64,000 bases of DNA from Drosophila pseudoobscura. Its lineage: Eukaryota; Arthropoda; Insecta; Diptera; Drosophilidae. Below are positions 22,581 to 35,400 of this stretch, in pieces. Location of the stretch: positions 26,040,001 to 26,104,000 of the forward strand of contig NC_046679.1 in NCBI RefSeq assembly GCF_009870125.1, in the 5' to 3' direction. The first letter of the stretch is position 1. Each line of letters begins with the position of its first letter. The translations under genes were made by a program, and so were the position numbers. The notes under the pieces are model-generated. The model saw only the letters and a list, made by a program, of their open reading frames with translations. It had not been told where the DNA came from and made no database searches.

Positions 22581-22831
22581 ATTTTTTCAGTTTCCATTTT
22601 GGAAAATTCTCCATTCGCATATTATCAAAAGCGCACACTCTGAAAATTACTTTTGCCACCACTTTTCCGCAGAGGACCCTCTGTGCGTCGGTACCGTCGA
22701 TCCAATTTATTTAGAGTGTGAAATTCCTTATTCAATGGAGGACCATAGCAAACCATAATACCCTCTGAAGGTTCACATTAATTTTATGGAATTTTGTGTA
22801 TTTTATTTATGAGCTATGAAATAAACCAATT
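22581..22831. other. Spacer and Tim17 3' end
   Basis: No gene. A minus-strand AATAAA at 22,807-22,802, 25 bp after the Tim17 stop, is the likely poly(A) signal. Confidence 0.5.
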
Positions 22832-25800
22832 TTATTGATATTGCTTTTGGTTAGTAGGGGTGCCAAACGTAAAATTGCTTGCTGGGTCGCCAAGAGCGGC
22901 TGGATCTTCCGTTGGTGGAGGTGGATTTCTGAACTGATCAGCAGATATTCTCGTGAATAATATTCCAACACCTTCAATTAGAGCCAAGAGAACTCCGCCT
23001 ATTATCGCACTTCCGGCCATAGCAGGAACACCTACAAATATTTAATAATTATATTTCATTAAAAAGGTAAAAATTTAAGGATTAAGGCATCACATCTGTA
23101 CGTTGCTAGCATCTCTTAAAATACAATATACCTTCAAGGCCATAATGTACATCATTCACATTTACAAATAAAATAAAAGTAAAGTAAAATAAAAGTCAAA
23201 GTCAGGTTATTCTATTCTATTATAGGAAACCGTTTTAGAAAATTCATACCATTTCTTGCAGCTAATATTCCTCCAGTTGCAGCTCCGCTTATTATTGAGT
23301 TCCATGGGTCTTCCTTTTTTCGAAAGTGAACGAGCGTGCAATCAATAGTACTAAACATACCACCCCAAACTGCGAAATTTCCAGCTATTACAGGCGAGCG
23401 GGTTTTTATGGCAGTCATACTTCCGATCTAAAATAATACATTTTTTTAATGTAGGCAGCATAAGTACAACAATAATATAGAAGTAAGTTTGGACTTTGAG
23501 CCAAACCTAAGTAACGAAGATCAGCTGAATAAAAAAATAATAATAAGTTATATAAGGCAACCAAAGTATGGTTTCCTTTTTTTTTTTTTTTTGGTCGTTT
23601 ATTAATAACAATTAACTTATCTGTGTTAATTTTACGATAACATTATGCACTAAAACTGTTAAAGCTACTTTTACAATGGATTGGGATTAAATACAATGAC
23701 TACGATTACAATATAATCAGCGGTACAGGGTCAGCAGAATTTGGTATTAGCCTCGGCGTCTCATGAGAATTAGTTTGGGTAGCTGCTGACCTTTGAAGCA
23801 TGCCTTTCAGCTTGCTTCAGTCCCCCACGAGAGGGATGCATAGGGATCTAGCGATGCATCGGTGGCCCTGCGCAGCAGTTTAATCTGAAATGAACAGATT
23901 CTCACTGCCTGCGCTGCTGAACGAGCTCCCCGTGCAGGAAGACACCAGGGATAGTCTCCTTTCTTTGGGTGTGTGTTACCACTGCACACTTTTCTGGGTC
24001 TATGGACATATTAGGGCAGGGCCAATTTTCGAATAGCTTGAGCTATTGTTACATGATGTCTGTGAATTGACTGCTCAAAACACAGAGAGCCCTCGAAAGC
24101 AGTGCTGTGTCGTCGGCAAACGTTGCCACCTTGAGGGTCTGCCCCGTTTGCCTGCGGACCATGGTGGGCTTTGGCATGTTGTAGGTGAAAAGGGAGTAAG
24201 GGAGTAAGGAGACCCAAGCACACTGCGTTGTGGTATTCCTGCCTTGATGTATGTTTTCGAGTATGCTGCACCATCCTGGGCGACGCAGATAGTCCTCTCC
24301 GCAAGGAAGTATTGTAGTATTGTAAAATTGTAGTATTTCAAGGTTTATACACCTCTTTTACCCTGTGTACATTGATTTGGCGAGGGAAAGTTACAATATC
24401 GCTCTCCTGGTGGGTTCACTAGTTACCAATGGATATTGTTGGAGTGCAGACAATTTGCATCTAAACTCAATTTTTTTGGACGCATCTGGTATGTTTGGCA
24501 AAGCCCGAATAGTTATGAAACATGGACGGACTGAACCGAGAAGACCCTAAGAATACAGCTTCATCACTTTCGAAGTAGAAAAACTATCGAGCCAGTCTAT
24601 TCACCCACTGACGGGTCGATTCACTTTTTGGAACTCCTCTGTACCCTAAATAACAAAATCCGGACAACAAGCCGTTTCATACTAGCCTAACTACAAAGCA
24701 TTTTCATAAATTTAAACATTCTACACGGGTGTCGAAAACCTAAAGCAAAGAAATACTCCGACCGTCCGTCTCGTCTTAACTTAAGAGCATTCGCTTAAGT
24801 TATCTGTTGACGTCCTCTCAATGCATAGACGCAGAAATATGCTTCATTCGTTTCTTTAGGCTATCATATTTATCATCGAGCGCTGAGTAGAACGGAATTC
24901 AAATTTAAAACATAAATAGAAGAACAGTTAGTGAAGTACTGCAATTCATTTGAAACTTATGTTTTAGTAAAAAAGAAAGAAAGAAACCCCGAGAAAACGA
25001 CTGCTTAGGCTGGTGCCGTGCGGGAGTCTGAAGTGCCCTTGTATTTAGTCTTGATCTAGCACTTACTGACACAATCTTGAACGAATCCCACGTCCTTAAT
25101 CCGACCCCGTCTGCTGAAAAAGTTCAGTAGCTCAACAGCTATTTTTAAATTGAGTTATTCCAACTGATGAAACTGTTTTTCTTTCAGTTTGAATATCATT
25201 ATTTTGTAGTCAATATTAACTTTGCGCAGAAAAGGTGGTCATCTATAGTGTATTTTTAATATTGGCCTTAACTCAGACACAACGTACATACATACATAGC
25301 CCTAGAGTAAATACAAGATATAGTAGCGGGGACCGACTTCAATCCAGACGGGTAAGAAAAGTCTTCGTAGCCTTACACCTGTCATCGTTTACTTTACTTG
25401 TTATTTTTAGAGCCATCTATGCAGATGTGCCAAAGACGACACATGTGCTAAAACTAACCTAGCTAACTATCCCTTTAAAAACTTTTATGAGTTTGACTTC
25501 GTCTACTATGTATACTCCGAAAAATCGAAAAGAGGTTATTCAGGGTAATATTACATACATTTAAATGGTTACCTATATTTAGATGGTTATTAACTTGCAC
25601 TTTCTTGAAAGCTGGACTTGTCATGGAATTCTCTTTTTTCATAAACTTCTCCTAAAAAAACAAACTTAATTCGGTGTGATATCACAAAGGTCTGGATACA
25701 AAATTTCTAGCTCTTATTTCTCTAGTTTTTATAGTCTCTGAGGGTTATGCGTCAAACTACATAACAAACGAGAAGGAGCGTTGTGAGTTGCTGCGGCGAT

Positions 25801-27567
25801 CGCAACTCTAAATTTATACCCGATACATAGTCAATATGGCTACATTGAGCATTGAACATGTAGTCGGGCGCTGCGTAGCCACTGCAAATTAATTTATTCC
25901 TTTTGGCTATAAAAATGATCCGATCTGATCCAGATTCAGAAATCTCATAGATATGATTCTCATGCTCTATGATTGTGCGTTTTAAGTTTACTCGTATCTT
26001 CAATATTGTAGATGAAACAGATTTTCGTCCTTTCTGTGGGCGGAAGGGGGTGGGGCGAAATTTTGAAATATACGTTTTATATTGAGATCTAACTATGTTC
26101 AACGATTCGATGTTTTCTGTTTTCTCGTATATTTGAAATTGTGGATGCCACAGATGTTCGCTCTTTGTGGGGGCGGAAGTGGGCGGGGCAATGTTTTGAA
26201 ATATACTTGTAACAGTGACATATCACTGAAGTCCGGATATAAAATTTCGTTGCTCTAGTTCTTATAGTCTTTGAGCACTAGGCGCTAATGGGGACGGACA
26301 GACAGACAGGGCTCAACCGACTCGGCTATTGATGCTGATCAAGAATATATGTATATACTTAATGGGGTCGGAACCACAAATCTAATATATAGTATTTATA
26401 TTAGTATTTTAGTAGTATTTTGTTTCTTTTGAGTATCGGGTATACAAACTCAAAACGCTGAGATTCGCGATACTATTCTATCCGGTACTCAGTTTGCATT
26501 GAGTGGACCGCAATAGCTGATGCACCTATTTTTCAAATAAATCAAAATATAGCTTAAATGTTCGTATATATTATAGTATCTCATTAGTTAAACATTTTTA
26601 ATGTTTCCCCGTTAACGCCTTGTAACAGACTTACGCGATTTACAAGTCAAATGAAAGAGCCACGACAGACCTCATCGGGAATATCGATTGCGGATAAACT
26701 GTTTTTTGTAACCTTTTATCCTAAGCTAGTTTTGAATTAAGTTTTTAATGGTGGTACGGCTGACAAATTGCAAATTTCGAAAAAAGGCTAGTTTTGCTTC
26801 CACCGCTTAAAAACGTTCTATCTGTTAATTGTTTGAAATTAAATCTACGTGAAAACACAATAAACCTAAGATTTTGTAAAGTGCGAAGGTGCACAGTTTG
26901 TTGGAAAAGTGCGAAAGCTGTTACAAGTCACCCTGTATCATATGTATGTATAATGCAATCTTCTGATTTCCAAAAACTTCCTTCTGTTGCATATGTACAT
27001 GAATACAAATCTATTATACCCTGTACTCTTTGTGTACCGGGTATGATAAGGAATACATTATTTGTTCACTATATCTACACACATATGAATGTATAAAGAA
27101 AAACAACAACAAACACGTGCTGCTTAATTACGAATTACGTAATTGACCTTTGGAAAGGCAAATGCAAATGCTTCACATAAAACATTAAATTGTGAACTAA
27201 ATATACTAAAAGTGTAATAATCGGATACAGACATGTGTACATTTGCAGGTACACGCGCCAAAAATAACAGCTTATGCACATGTACGTAGATATGTAAGTA
27301 CAGAAGATAAAAATTATCCGTAAAAATAACGTGAGCGAACAGTATTATAAAAATTTGTATGCCAATAAGTGAAAAGGCATGTTTCATTACTTCAATTCAG
27401 AGTAGAACTCTACTTATACTTACCAATCTTCTACTCATACCAGACGGGGCATTACGAAATCCCTTAATAGCCTGGAAGACTCCGCCTCCTATACATCCCA
27501 TGGCGAAAGCACCTCCACAATCATCCACAATCCTATAAGGACATGGTTCTCGAGCATATTCTTCCAT
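22832..27567 (-). CDS. Tim17b: Mitochondrial inner-membrane translocase subunit Tim17
   Basis: Complete gene of 173 codons in three exons on the minus strand: 27567-27424 (residues 1-48), 23427-23250 and 23031-22832. Both introns are GT-AG and frames match. It starts [20 protein letters not shown], the universal Tim17 N-terminus with the acidic presequence-binding residues. It continues with the glycine-rich helices ([57 protein letters not shown]) and a Pro-rich tail. Cys9 and Cys78 match the pair known to form a disulfide in yeast Tim17. Tim17 is part of the TIM23 channel that imports presequence proteins. The paralogue symbol is my best guess. Intron 2 is 4.0 kb and transposon-bearing. A DRE element lies 115 bp upstream of the ATG. 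Confidence 0.92.
23740..24345 (-). mobile_element. Jockey-type LINE reverse transcriptase fragment
   Basis: Minus-strand frames with shifts give [20 protein letters not shown], then a FTYNMPK-like segment and [24 protein letters not shown] is the RT catalytic box. It ends in a decayed [19 protein letters not shown] segment. It lies in the sense orientation within Tim17 intron 2. Confidence 0.7.
24346..25816. other. Tim17 intron 2 interior, mostly unrecognised
   Basis: No exon or RNA gene found. About 25,670-25,765 is a short INE-1 scrap (GATATCACAAAGGTCTGGAT, TATAGTCTCTGAGG) close to the longer copy that starts at 25,817. Confidence 0.4.
25817..26447 (-). mobile_element. INE-1/DINE-1 copy
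   Basis: Read on the minus strand from TATACCCGATACTCAAAAG near 26,445 through the GACTGTCTGTCCGTCC block to a TATACCCGATAC-type inverse end near 25,820. Internal blocks such as GGCGGAAGTGGGCGGGGC occur twice in diverged form. Confidence 0.85.
26448..27423. other. Tim17 intron 2, 5' part, nothing recognised
   Basis: AT-rich; the ORFs here lack any family signature. Confidence 0.35.
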
Positions 27568-27639
27568 TTCTTGTTTAAATTCGCAGAATTTGGATTCTTA
27601 GGGCAACTATGTAATACAAGTAAAAGAATACTTTCAAAT

Positions 27640-27689
27640 TATCGATGGTACTTTCAATACTATCGATGGTACTTTCAATACTATCGATA
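27640..27689. promoter_or_regulatory. 21-bp ATCGAT tandem repeats ending in a perfect DRE (TATCGATA)
   Basis: Two exact copies of TATCGATGGTACTTTCAATAC (27,640-27,660 and 27,661-27,681; given here as one repeat of 21 bp) run straight into TATCGATA at 27,682-27,689. TATCGATA is the palindromic DREF/BEAF-32 site common in housekeeping promoters of flies. The array lies 73-122 bp upstream of the Tim17 ATG. Confidence 0.7.
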
Positions 27690-27699
27690 GCATTTTGTC

Positions 27700-28227
27700 C
27701 ACTATCGAGCTGTTAGAAATGTGTAGAATCGGAATAATATTTGGCTCTTAAATTCATTGCAAAATATTTTTAGCTTAAGCATCATTTACATTTATAACCC
27801 CATCACACTGGACTCCATTCATTACTGGGATTGTCCGCAAAAGTCTATTCCCACAGGCAACCATCCAAAATCCATTTCTGGGATGTTTCGTAAGGTTTTG
27901 ACGCTACGAGCATTTCAACTTATTTATTTTCTTTACGGTCTACACAATATTCTGCGATTGCAGATCGTATCTGTTCACTGATTAAAGTCAGCAGAACTCT
28001 AGCTGTTAGCGGGCTGTTCACGCACCTCGTTTCTTGCTAGCTACAAATTTTCATTAATAGAGCTGTTGTGCATATTTAATATATTGTGTAAAATACAATA
28101 GCACAATTTTATATTATTTTTGTGGTGGGGGTATCAAGACCTTTTCCGATTATTGCTGTATGCTAAAATACTTTCTATATCTTCCTCATCCATTAAGAAA
28201 AAGAATTGAATAAATAATCCACGCAAT
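27700..28227. other. Divergent intergenic region between Tim17 and Rad21
   Basis: No ORF of note. Together with 28,557-29,402 it separates the head-to-head Tim17 and vtd genes, 1.8 kb in all. Confidence 0.5.
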
Positions 28228-28556
28228 TTTAATGTACTTGTTATTGGAATTAGCTGTTTTTGACGCATGGTGCCTGTGTGAATCGGAGTTTCACATCTGT
28301 CAAAAAATCCCACCATTCCCCCGGGATGGGCTCAGTGTGCAGAGCCTATTAATGTACTTGTTATTGGCATTAGCTGTTTTTGACGGTGGTGGATGGTGGA
28401 TGCTACCAGTGCGAGTCGGAATTTCACATCTGTCAAAAATGCCACCATTCCCCCGTAATGGACTCAGTGTGCAGAGCCTATAAGCCGCACGTTTCTATGC
28501 GAATATTAGCCAATGGTTTTCAAATGCAACCCAAAATAACAGTAGCTGGCAATAAA
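28228..28556 (-). mobile_element. Harbinger-derived MITE, tandem end duplication
   Basis: Two adjacent copies of about 125 bp (28,228-28,350 and 28,351-28,480) each run from AATGTACTTGTTATTGG to GTGTGCAGAGCCTATTA/A, the same ends as the element at 19,326-20,542. A third piece (28,481-28,556) matches the other subterminal end (CCGCACGTTTCTATGCG, GGTTTTCAAATGCAACCC). It is an internally deleted, rearranged relative in the intergenic promoter region. Confidence 0.65.
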
Positions 28557-29402
28557 AAATAGTTCGCGCCTAGACATATTTCAGATCCTATTTTAAAATT
28601 CAAATTTTAAATAACCAAAAATAGACAGATACACCAGAAACAATACAAAACGGAGACTGCAGAAAATTATGGTGGTATGTTTAATAAATAATCATCTGTA
28701 TGCATATATGAGTTCTTATGATTAGTATTTAGTATCAGTATTTACGAAAAACCACAAGTGCTCTAACAATAACATCAGACTTTGCTAAATTTGCTGAAAA
28801 ACGGAAGATTACATGATGGACATCTATGAATTAGTGCTGGTAAACGTCACGCAGCAGTTCTAAAGTTATTTTACGTTCTGGCTGGATGCATTTGTATATG
28901 ATGTGCATTTTTCTGTGGACTGATGAGAATACAAACTTTTTGTATCTTGTAAAGAACTCTCCGCGCTTTTGGTATTCTTCTCGAACTATTATTTTCTGTC
29001 AAATAATAGACAGCAACTTTATTTTATTGTACTTGTCTTCCAAATCGCGTTTTAATAGACATTTTGCTGATCAACTCGTTCTCTTTATTTAGTTCTGCTG
29101 CTGCAATATGTGGCACGTCATAATATTATTACGCTCGCTCTCACTGTATGGTTTTCCCTGACTCTGTCTCTGAGTCTGTATCTACATACGTAGCTAGTCC
29201 GTTGGAAAAGTCTAATATTATTACGTATTTCGTTTCCATCGTTTCAAATCTATGCCCAAGTAATTACGATAACATATTATGTTTTGTCATCACTATCATA
29301 TGGCCTATTGTATGTTTGCTGCAAATACATCCCTGTTGTATGGAAAGGTTTTAATGTGAATGTATTTTTTATAAATAAAGCCGTCGCCACTGTGAGAGTA
29401 AA
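28557..29402 (+). other. 5' flank and probable 5' UTR of Rad21
   Basis: No ORF. The last 50 bp before the ATG (TTTTATAAATAAAGCCGTCG, GAGTAAA) are probably leader. I cannot place the start site. Confidence 0.35.
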
Positions 29403-32400
29403 ATGTTCTATGAACACATTATTTTGGCCAAAAAAGGTCCGCTGGCCAAGATTTGGTTAGCAGCTCATTGGGATAAAAAAATTACAAAAGCCCATGTGTT
29501 TGAAACTAATATAGAAAAATCAGTGGAAGGCATATTACAGCCAAAAGTAAAATTGGCGTTAAGGACATCTGGCCATTTGTTGCTGGGTGTTGTGCGCATT
29601 TATTCAAGAAAAGCTAAATATTTGCTGGCCGATTGCAATGAAGCATTTGTTAAAATTAAGGTAAAGTATTTCAAATTTGATTCATCTGTCAGTCAAATGT
29701 ATACATGTATACAAATTTTCAATCTTGTCTATTGTATAGATGGCATTTAGACCTGGCATGGTCGACTTACCAGAAGGCCACAGAGAAGCGAATGTTAACG
29801 CCATAACTTTACCTGAAGTGTTTCACGACTTTGATACTGCCTTACCCGAGTTGAATGACATAGACATTGAAGCTCAGTTCTCTATAAATCAGTCTAGAGC
29901 TGACGAAATAACAATGAGGGAGGATTACGGTAGCCTGTCAATTTCACTGCACGACGATGGATTTGGTGATATTGGATTTGAAGCTGAAACGCCTGAAATT
30001 ATGCGGGGATCCTTGTCTACAAATATCAACGTAAGTAAAATATACATATATAGAATATAAATAACATCCATTCAAAGTAGGCTATAAAAAAACATAAAAT
30101 AATAGTTTTCGATTTTAATACAATTTCTCATTGTATACGCATGTATGTTGACGCGTAAAACACAATCTGGAACTTTTGGTTGGAATTTCAGTTAAAATTA
30201 GAGGTACATATGTTTCTGAGTTCTGAGTTTCTACTTTCACTACAAAAAAAAACTCTGTCAGGACCTCGCAGCCTTAATTACAAACATTGAAATCATTAAA
30301 AGTTTTATGTTGAAAAAATCGTATACTGTTCCATCAGTATATCTCGAGAACTTATATAGTTATATATAGATACTAGCTGACTCGGCAGAGGTCGTTCTGC
30401 CGCGCGCAAAAAAAAAATGTTCTTAATTAAATGTTGCTAATTTATAGCGAAATATTTTTCTTCTCGAGTTGTCAACTTAAACTTCTCTCAAAAAATATAT
30501 ATTTTAAAGGTATAAATCGCCTTATACATCCAGCGTGGATGGTGCATTCGTCCAGGGAGTCGGAAAAATTACCAATCCTAAATAGATTTGAGTTAACTCT
30601 AACAATTTAATGTAATCAGTACGCGCATGAGGTTTCTCAATTCAATTTGACAGAATTTAATTATTGCATTTTTCTGTCATTTAAATAAGTTGCAACGATA
30701 TTTATACCCGATACTCAAAATGAGAATTCGGGTGTATTAGATTTGTGGTGAATATGGATGTGTGTAACGTCCAGAAGGAATCGTTTCCTATCCCATAAAG
30801 TATATATATTCTTGATCAGCATCAATAACCGATTCGATTGTGCCCTGTCTGTCTGTCAGAAAGACATGAGAAAACAGAAAACCCAGAATCGTAGGGGATG
30901 ACTATATCTTCTAGAGTGCCAAATCTGAACCAGATCGTATAATTATTATAGCCAGAATAAAAAAAAAAACAATTTCATTCTCTCTCGCTCGGTGTCTCTC
31001 TAACACACAGGTTTTATGGTCGGTTTTGCCAATTGCAAAATATTATTTCTCAGAACCCATAAGAGCTAGTGCAACCAAATTTGCTATCCACACTCCTGTG
31101 ATATCGGACCTTGACCGTTTTATGTCAAAATTTCGCCACACCCCATTCCATCCAACAAATCTCAGAAACTATTTAGTCTAGAGCAACCAAATTTGGTATC
31201 CACACTCCTGTTAGATCTCACTATAAAACGTATATATCTAAATTTTGAAATTTTTGAAATTTTGGGGGCTGGATTATATTTTAACATCCTAAATAACAAA
31301 AAAAATGCAATCTGATCGAGAGATATAAAGTATAGCTCCCATAGCACAGTGGGCGAAATGCCCAACGGTGGCTACCAAGAAGTCTATTTCGGTTGAAAAT
31401 TACATATTTTCAAATTTGTATAATAATAATGATTATTCACAAGAACAACACAAAGAAATGCAAGAAGGATAAGAACATTTTTAAGCACGTTGCTGCAAAA
31501 ATGGAAAAAAATGTAATGGTAAAGTTTCACATTTGGGAGAAATGTTTCTAAAGCTATATCATTGAAGCAGAGGTCGTGGCAAAACAATTAAATGAGCTAG
31601 CAGTGATCCCAAACTTCCTATTTAATTCAGTAATGAGGAAGCTTTGGCGATTAATGTAGATGGGCAATTCACGAAAATTGCATATAAGCTAGTCAAAACG
31701 AAAACTAAATCTTAAAACGCAAATATTTTTCCAAGCTACGATTTATTGAGAAACGCAAAAGTAAAATGCTCACACCCGAAAGTTTTTACGTAAAAATACG
31801 ATGGAAGATATTAAAGCTGCTCTTCTATTTACATCTGTTCCTTTAATTTCAAAGTTATCAAAATTGTCATTGAGGCTTTCCAAAAAAAATATAGAGTTGG
31901 ATAAAAAAGTTAGAGATTTTCTATTTTTTGGTCCGATAGTTTTGATATTTGCATTTAAATATATTTAAAATTACACAAGTTGCACTAGTAAACTATCTTT
32001 GGAATGGTATTTTAAAATATTTTGAAGGATCAGAACTATCGTATCTATTTGATATGGTTGACCGATTCTACTGAAATTTGGTACTGTTAATAGCTAAACT
32101 ACAAATTTAATTAAGATATCTCTTAAATTACGCTTGTTATTAATTTAATGCCACTAGATTGGCCGTTTCGCCCACTGTGCATAGGAGCCATTGGCCAAAG
32201 ATCGTATTTTTGAACTGTAACCTTAAGTCAGCACCTCTAAACGCTGTCGAATCGGGCTGAATCCTCATATTTTATTGTTTTATTACAAAAGGAACCATTT
32301 TAAACCCTAAGACTTTTGATTCCGACTAATTTGTTTTGCCTTTATTTGCTGAGTATTTATATATTTATTCTATTTATGCTTATTAAAGAAAATAGCTATT

Positions 32401-35400
32401 AAAAATGAATTTGTTTAAATTTTTTATTATTCTACCCCATTTTGGCAAGCTTATTTCGATTTAAATGACTAAGAAAATTATTTTTTGTTATTTCATCGTT
32501 TTTCTCCGTGCTTGAGTTAAATTAATATCTTCAGTTATTTAAGTATCAATCTCGACATGGTGGAAACATGTATATTGCTATTAATCCAATTAGTCAGCAA
32601 CTGAATACCTGAATTGGGACAGGATCAGATATGCAATGTACCGGCTCAACACCATGCCAAGAAAAACAGTCCCAGACACCTGTACACCGGCCTCCGTTCT
32701 TAACCATTTTCGTTGTGTATTATTCCACATTTAAGACCCATCTGGCCCAGACCATGCCAAATTATTTACGAACAATTTTTTGCCCTATCTTCAAATATTT
32801 TACTCGGAGTAAAAAAACTTTTCGGGCTATACGTTCTAGTATGTCTGTATATTGAAGTCTCCGACGAACCATTAAAGCTGGTATTTCTTTGTCAATTTGA
32901 GTGGCTATGGCCTTGGAAGACACGAAAGGATTCTTTTTTGCAAGAATTATAATGCAGTTGTCCGTTGTTTGTAATGATTTCTTCCATCCTCGATTTTCAG
33001 TAAGCACTTTTGATTTTAACAAAATAACATTCTGAACACTTCCAACACTTTTCGCAACTTCCCGGAGACTTTTCCTTTCTTTTGAAGTCTTCTTTTCTTC
33101 AGCAGTACCGCCAACTTTTTTTTAATCCTTTAAAATTTATAAATATCACCAGTGTACTTATTATTTTGACCTGACCGAAAATGCCCATCAAGCTAAAATG
33201 TAAGGATAGAATTAAATAAAGACTAACCTTTCAAAATATAAACAATTGGCATGCATTCATTTACAAAAATTCGAGCTATTCTATAACAAACTAGCACGAC
33301 ACCGATGTACTTTCTTTTTTGGCCAGTAGTGTATATTAGTTAATATACACTTTCTACATTAATTTAACATAGTTAGCCTGTGGCACAAGATGGAACGAAA
33401 AAAGTTGTTGTCCACAATAGACAATAGACACAATAGGATATTTTTAGAGGTGTGAATGCTGCAGGGACGACTGGTATTAGAGCAGGTTCGGGTTGGGTCT
33501 GCATTGGGAAGTAAATTCGAACATCAAATTCTTTAAGGCTTCCCTAATTGGTCTTTTTAATTTTGCAATAGTTTTTATATTCTATATTGTTTTAATTGTG
33601 TATATCCCGTTTGAGCTTCTTCCTTTTGTCGACTTTGCCTCTTTAGAGGAGTTCGAGATCTTTGGTCAATTAGGGAAAGGTACGAGGCAGGGTAAAGGTG
33701 GTGTTTTGTGGAATAGATAGATGGGAACTCTGAGCTACTATTTTTGTAAATTAAAGCGCCTTCTCAGTTGACATTGTTGTTTGGTTGAATTTTGGAAGTG
33801 TAATTGATTATGTTTATCCTAAAGAGATCCCAGTTCGCATTTTTGAGTTTAAAGGCTGGTTTGAGGCGGATGGGTTGTTGAATAAAGATAATAAAATAGG
33901 AAAGTGGTCGCTTCCGTGTAGATAGTCTATTACTTCCAATAGATAGATCAATAGATCGATGTGTGTAAATTCTTTGTGTGTTATGAATGGGGTGGGGGAT
34001 TTGTCGTTAGGCATGATATAATTTGAGCGGTCTAAAAATGCAGCTATTGTTTTACCTTTGAAGTTGACCATAGATGAGCCCCAGTAAGGGTACCTGTTGT
34101 TGAAGTCACCCAGCACTAAAGTTTGATTTTTTAAGGAGATGTAGACGGAAATTATGTTGAGCTTTTTTTTATACTTTATGGTAGCATTGGGGAATTGGAA
34201 TTGGTGTATGCGAGATGGAGTTGCTTATCAGGGGAGCTGTGCCCCCAAATGCGTTAATGATGTTGTTGTTGCAATATAGGGTGTTAACCGGAATTGGGAG
34301 CGAGTTGTAATTAGTTATAATTTTAATTAGTTTCCTGTAGGGCTATAATTTGAGGGTTGTATGCTGTTCCGAGTGTTTTGTAATTGTTTATAGTTATTCC
34401 TATATCCGCGTATGTTCCATTGTATTATTTTTGGTGACATGACTTTTGTAATATACTATAAGTTTTTGTCGGAGTTGACATATAAGGTTATATATGTAAA
34501 TCTACGATTTTTAATTTGTGTTTAATTTTTTTTAAAATCTAGTGGAATTGCTGTTGGTGCTAAAATTTATGTCGTTTGAGGTCTTCGCTCATTACTTCTA
34601 TTTTCTCTTGTGTTTCCTATGTTTTTATACCCGATACTCAAAATGAGTAAAGTGGTATATTAGATGTGAGATTGTTTAACGCCTAGTTCTCAGAGACTAT
34701 ATGATCTAGAGCGACGAAATGTATCCAGACTCCTGTGATATCACACTGTATCAAGTTTGTTACACGTTTAATGGTCGGCTTTGCCTGTCGCCTAAGATGA
34801 GCACCTAGATCTCAAAGACTATAAAAGCTAGAGCAACCAAGTTTGGTATCCACACGCCCGTGATATCGCACCTGCTCAAGTGTATTTCGAAATTCCACCC
34901 CGCTTCCTTCGGGCCCTGCATATCATACCATTTCTGGTGTTGCTGCATCTCTGGCCCGTACTGCCTTCGTCAAAAGTGCTTTTCCGGTCCCGCCTAAATT
35001 CAGCAGTCCAATATGTAATGGTTGAAATCGATGGTGCATATTCCCCATAATCTTCGTTCAACTGGCATTTTATGAGTCCAATTTCCCCCGCACGTAAAGA
35101 CAATTAGTTTTTTGTTCGTGAATGGTGAAAGCTAAAATTTTTTCCTTAATATCGTTCCGGGAGATAATTGGTTATTTTGGCACGGGCGATAGTAAGTTTT
35201 TTATTTGGTTTTGGGACAACAATGTTGTCCGTGCGCATCGGCCAACATCTATTTTTCATCCCAATCAGACCACTCTTCGGGCACCTATGTACATATGTCA
35301 TCTTTTTTGGGAGGTCTTTGTTGCTAAACTCCTCCCAAATGGCTCTACCGATTTTCGTGAAATTTTCCGTGCTTATAGGCTAGGTGTGCGCATCGCCCGA

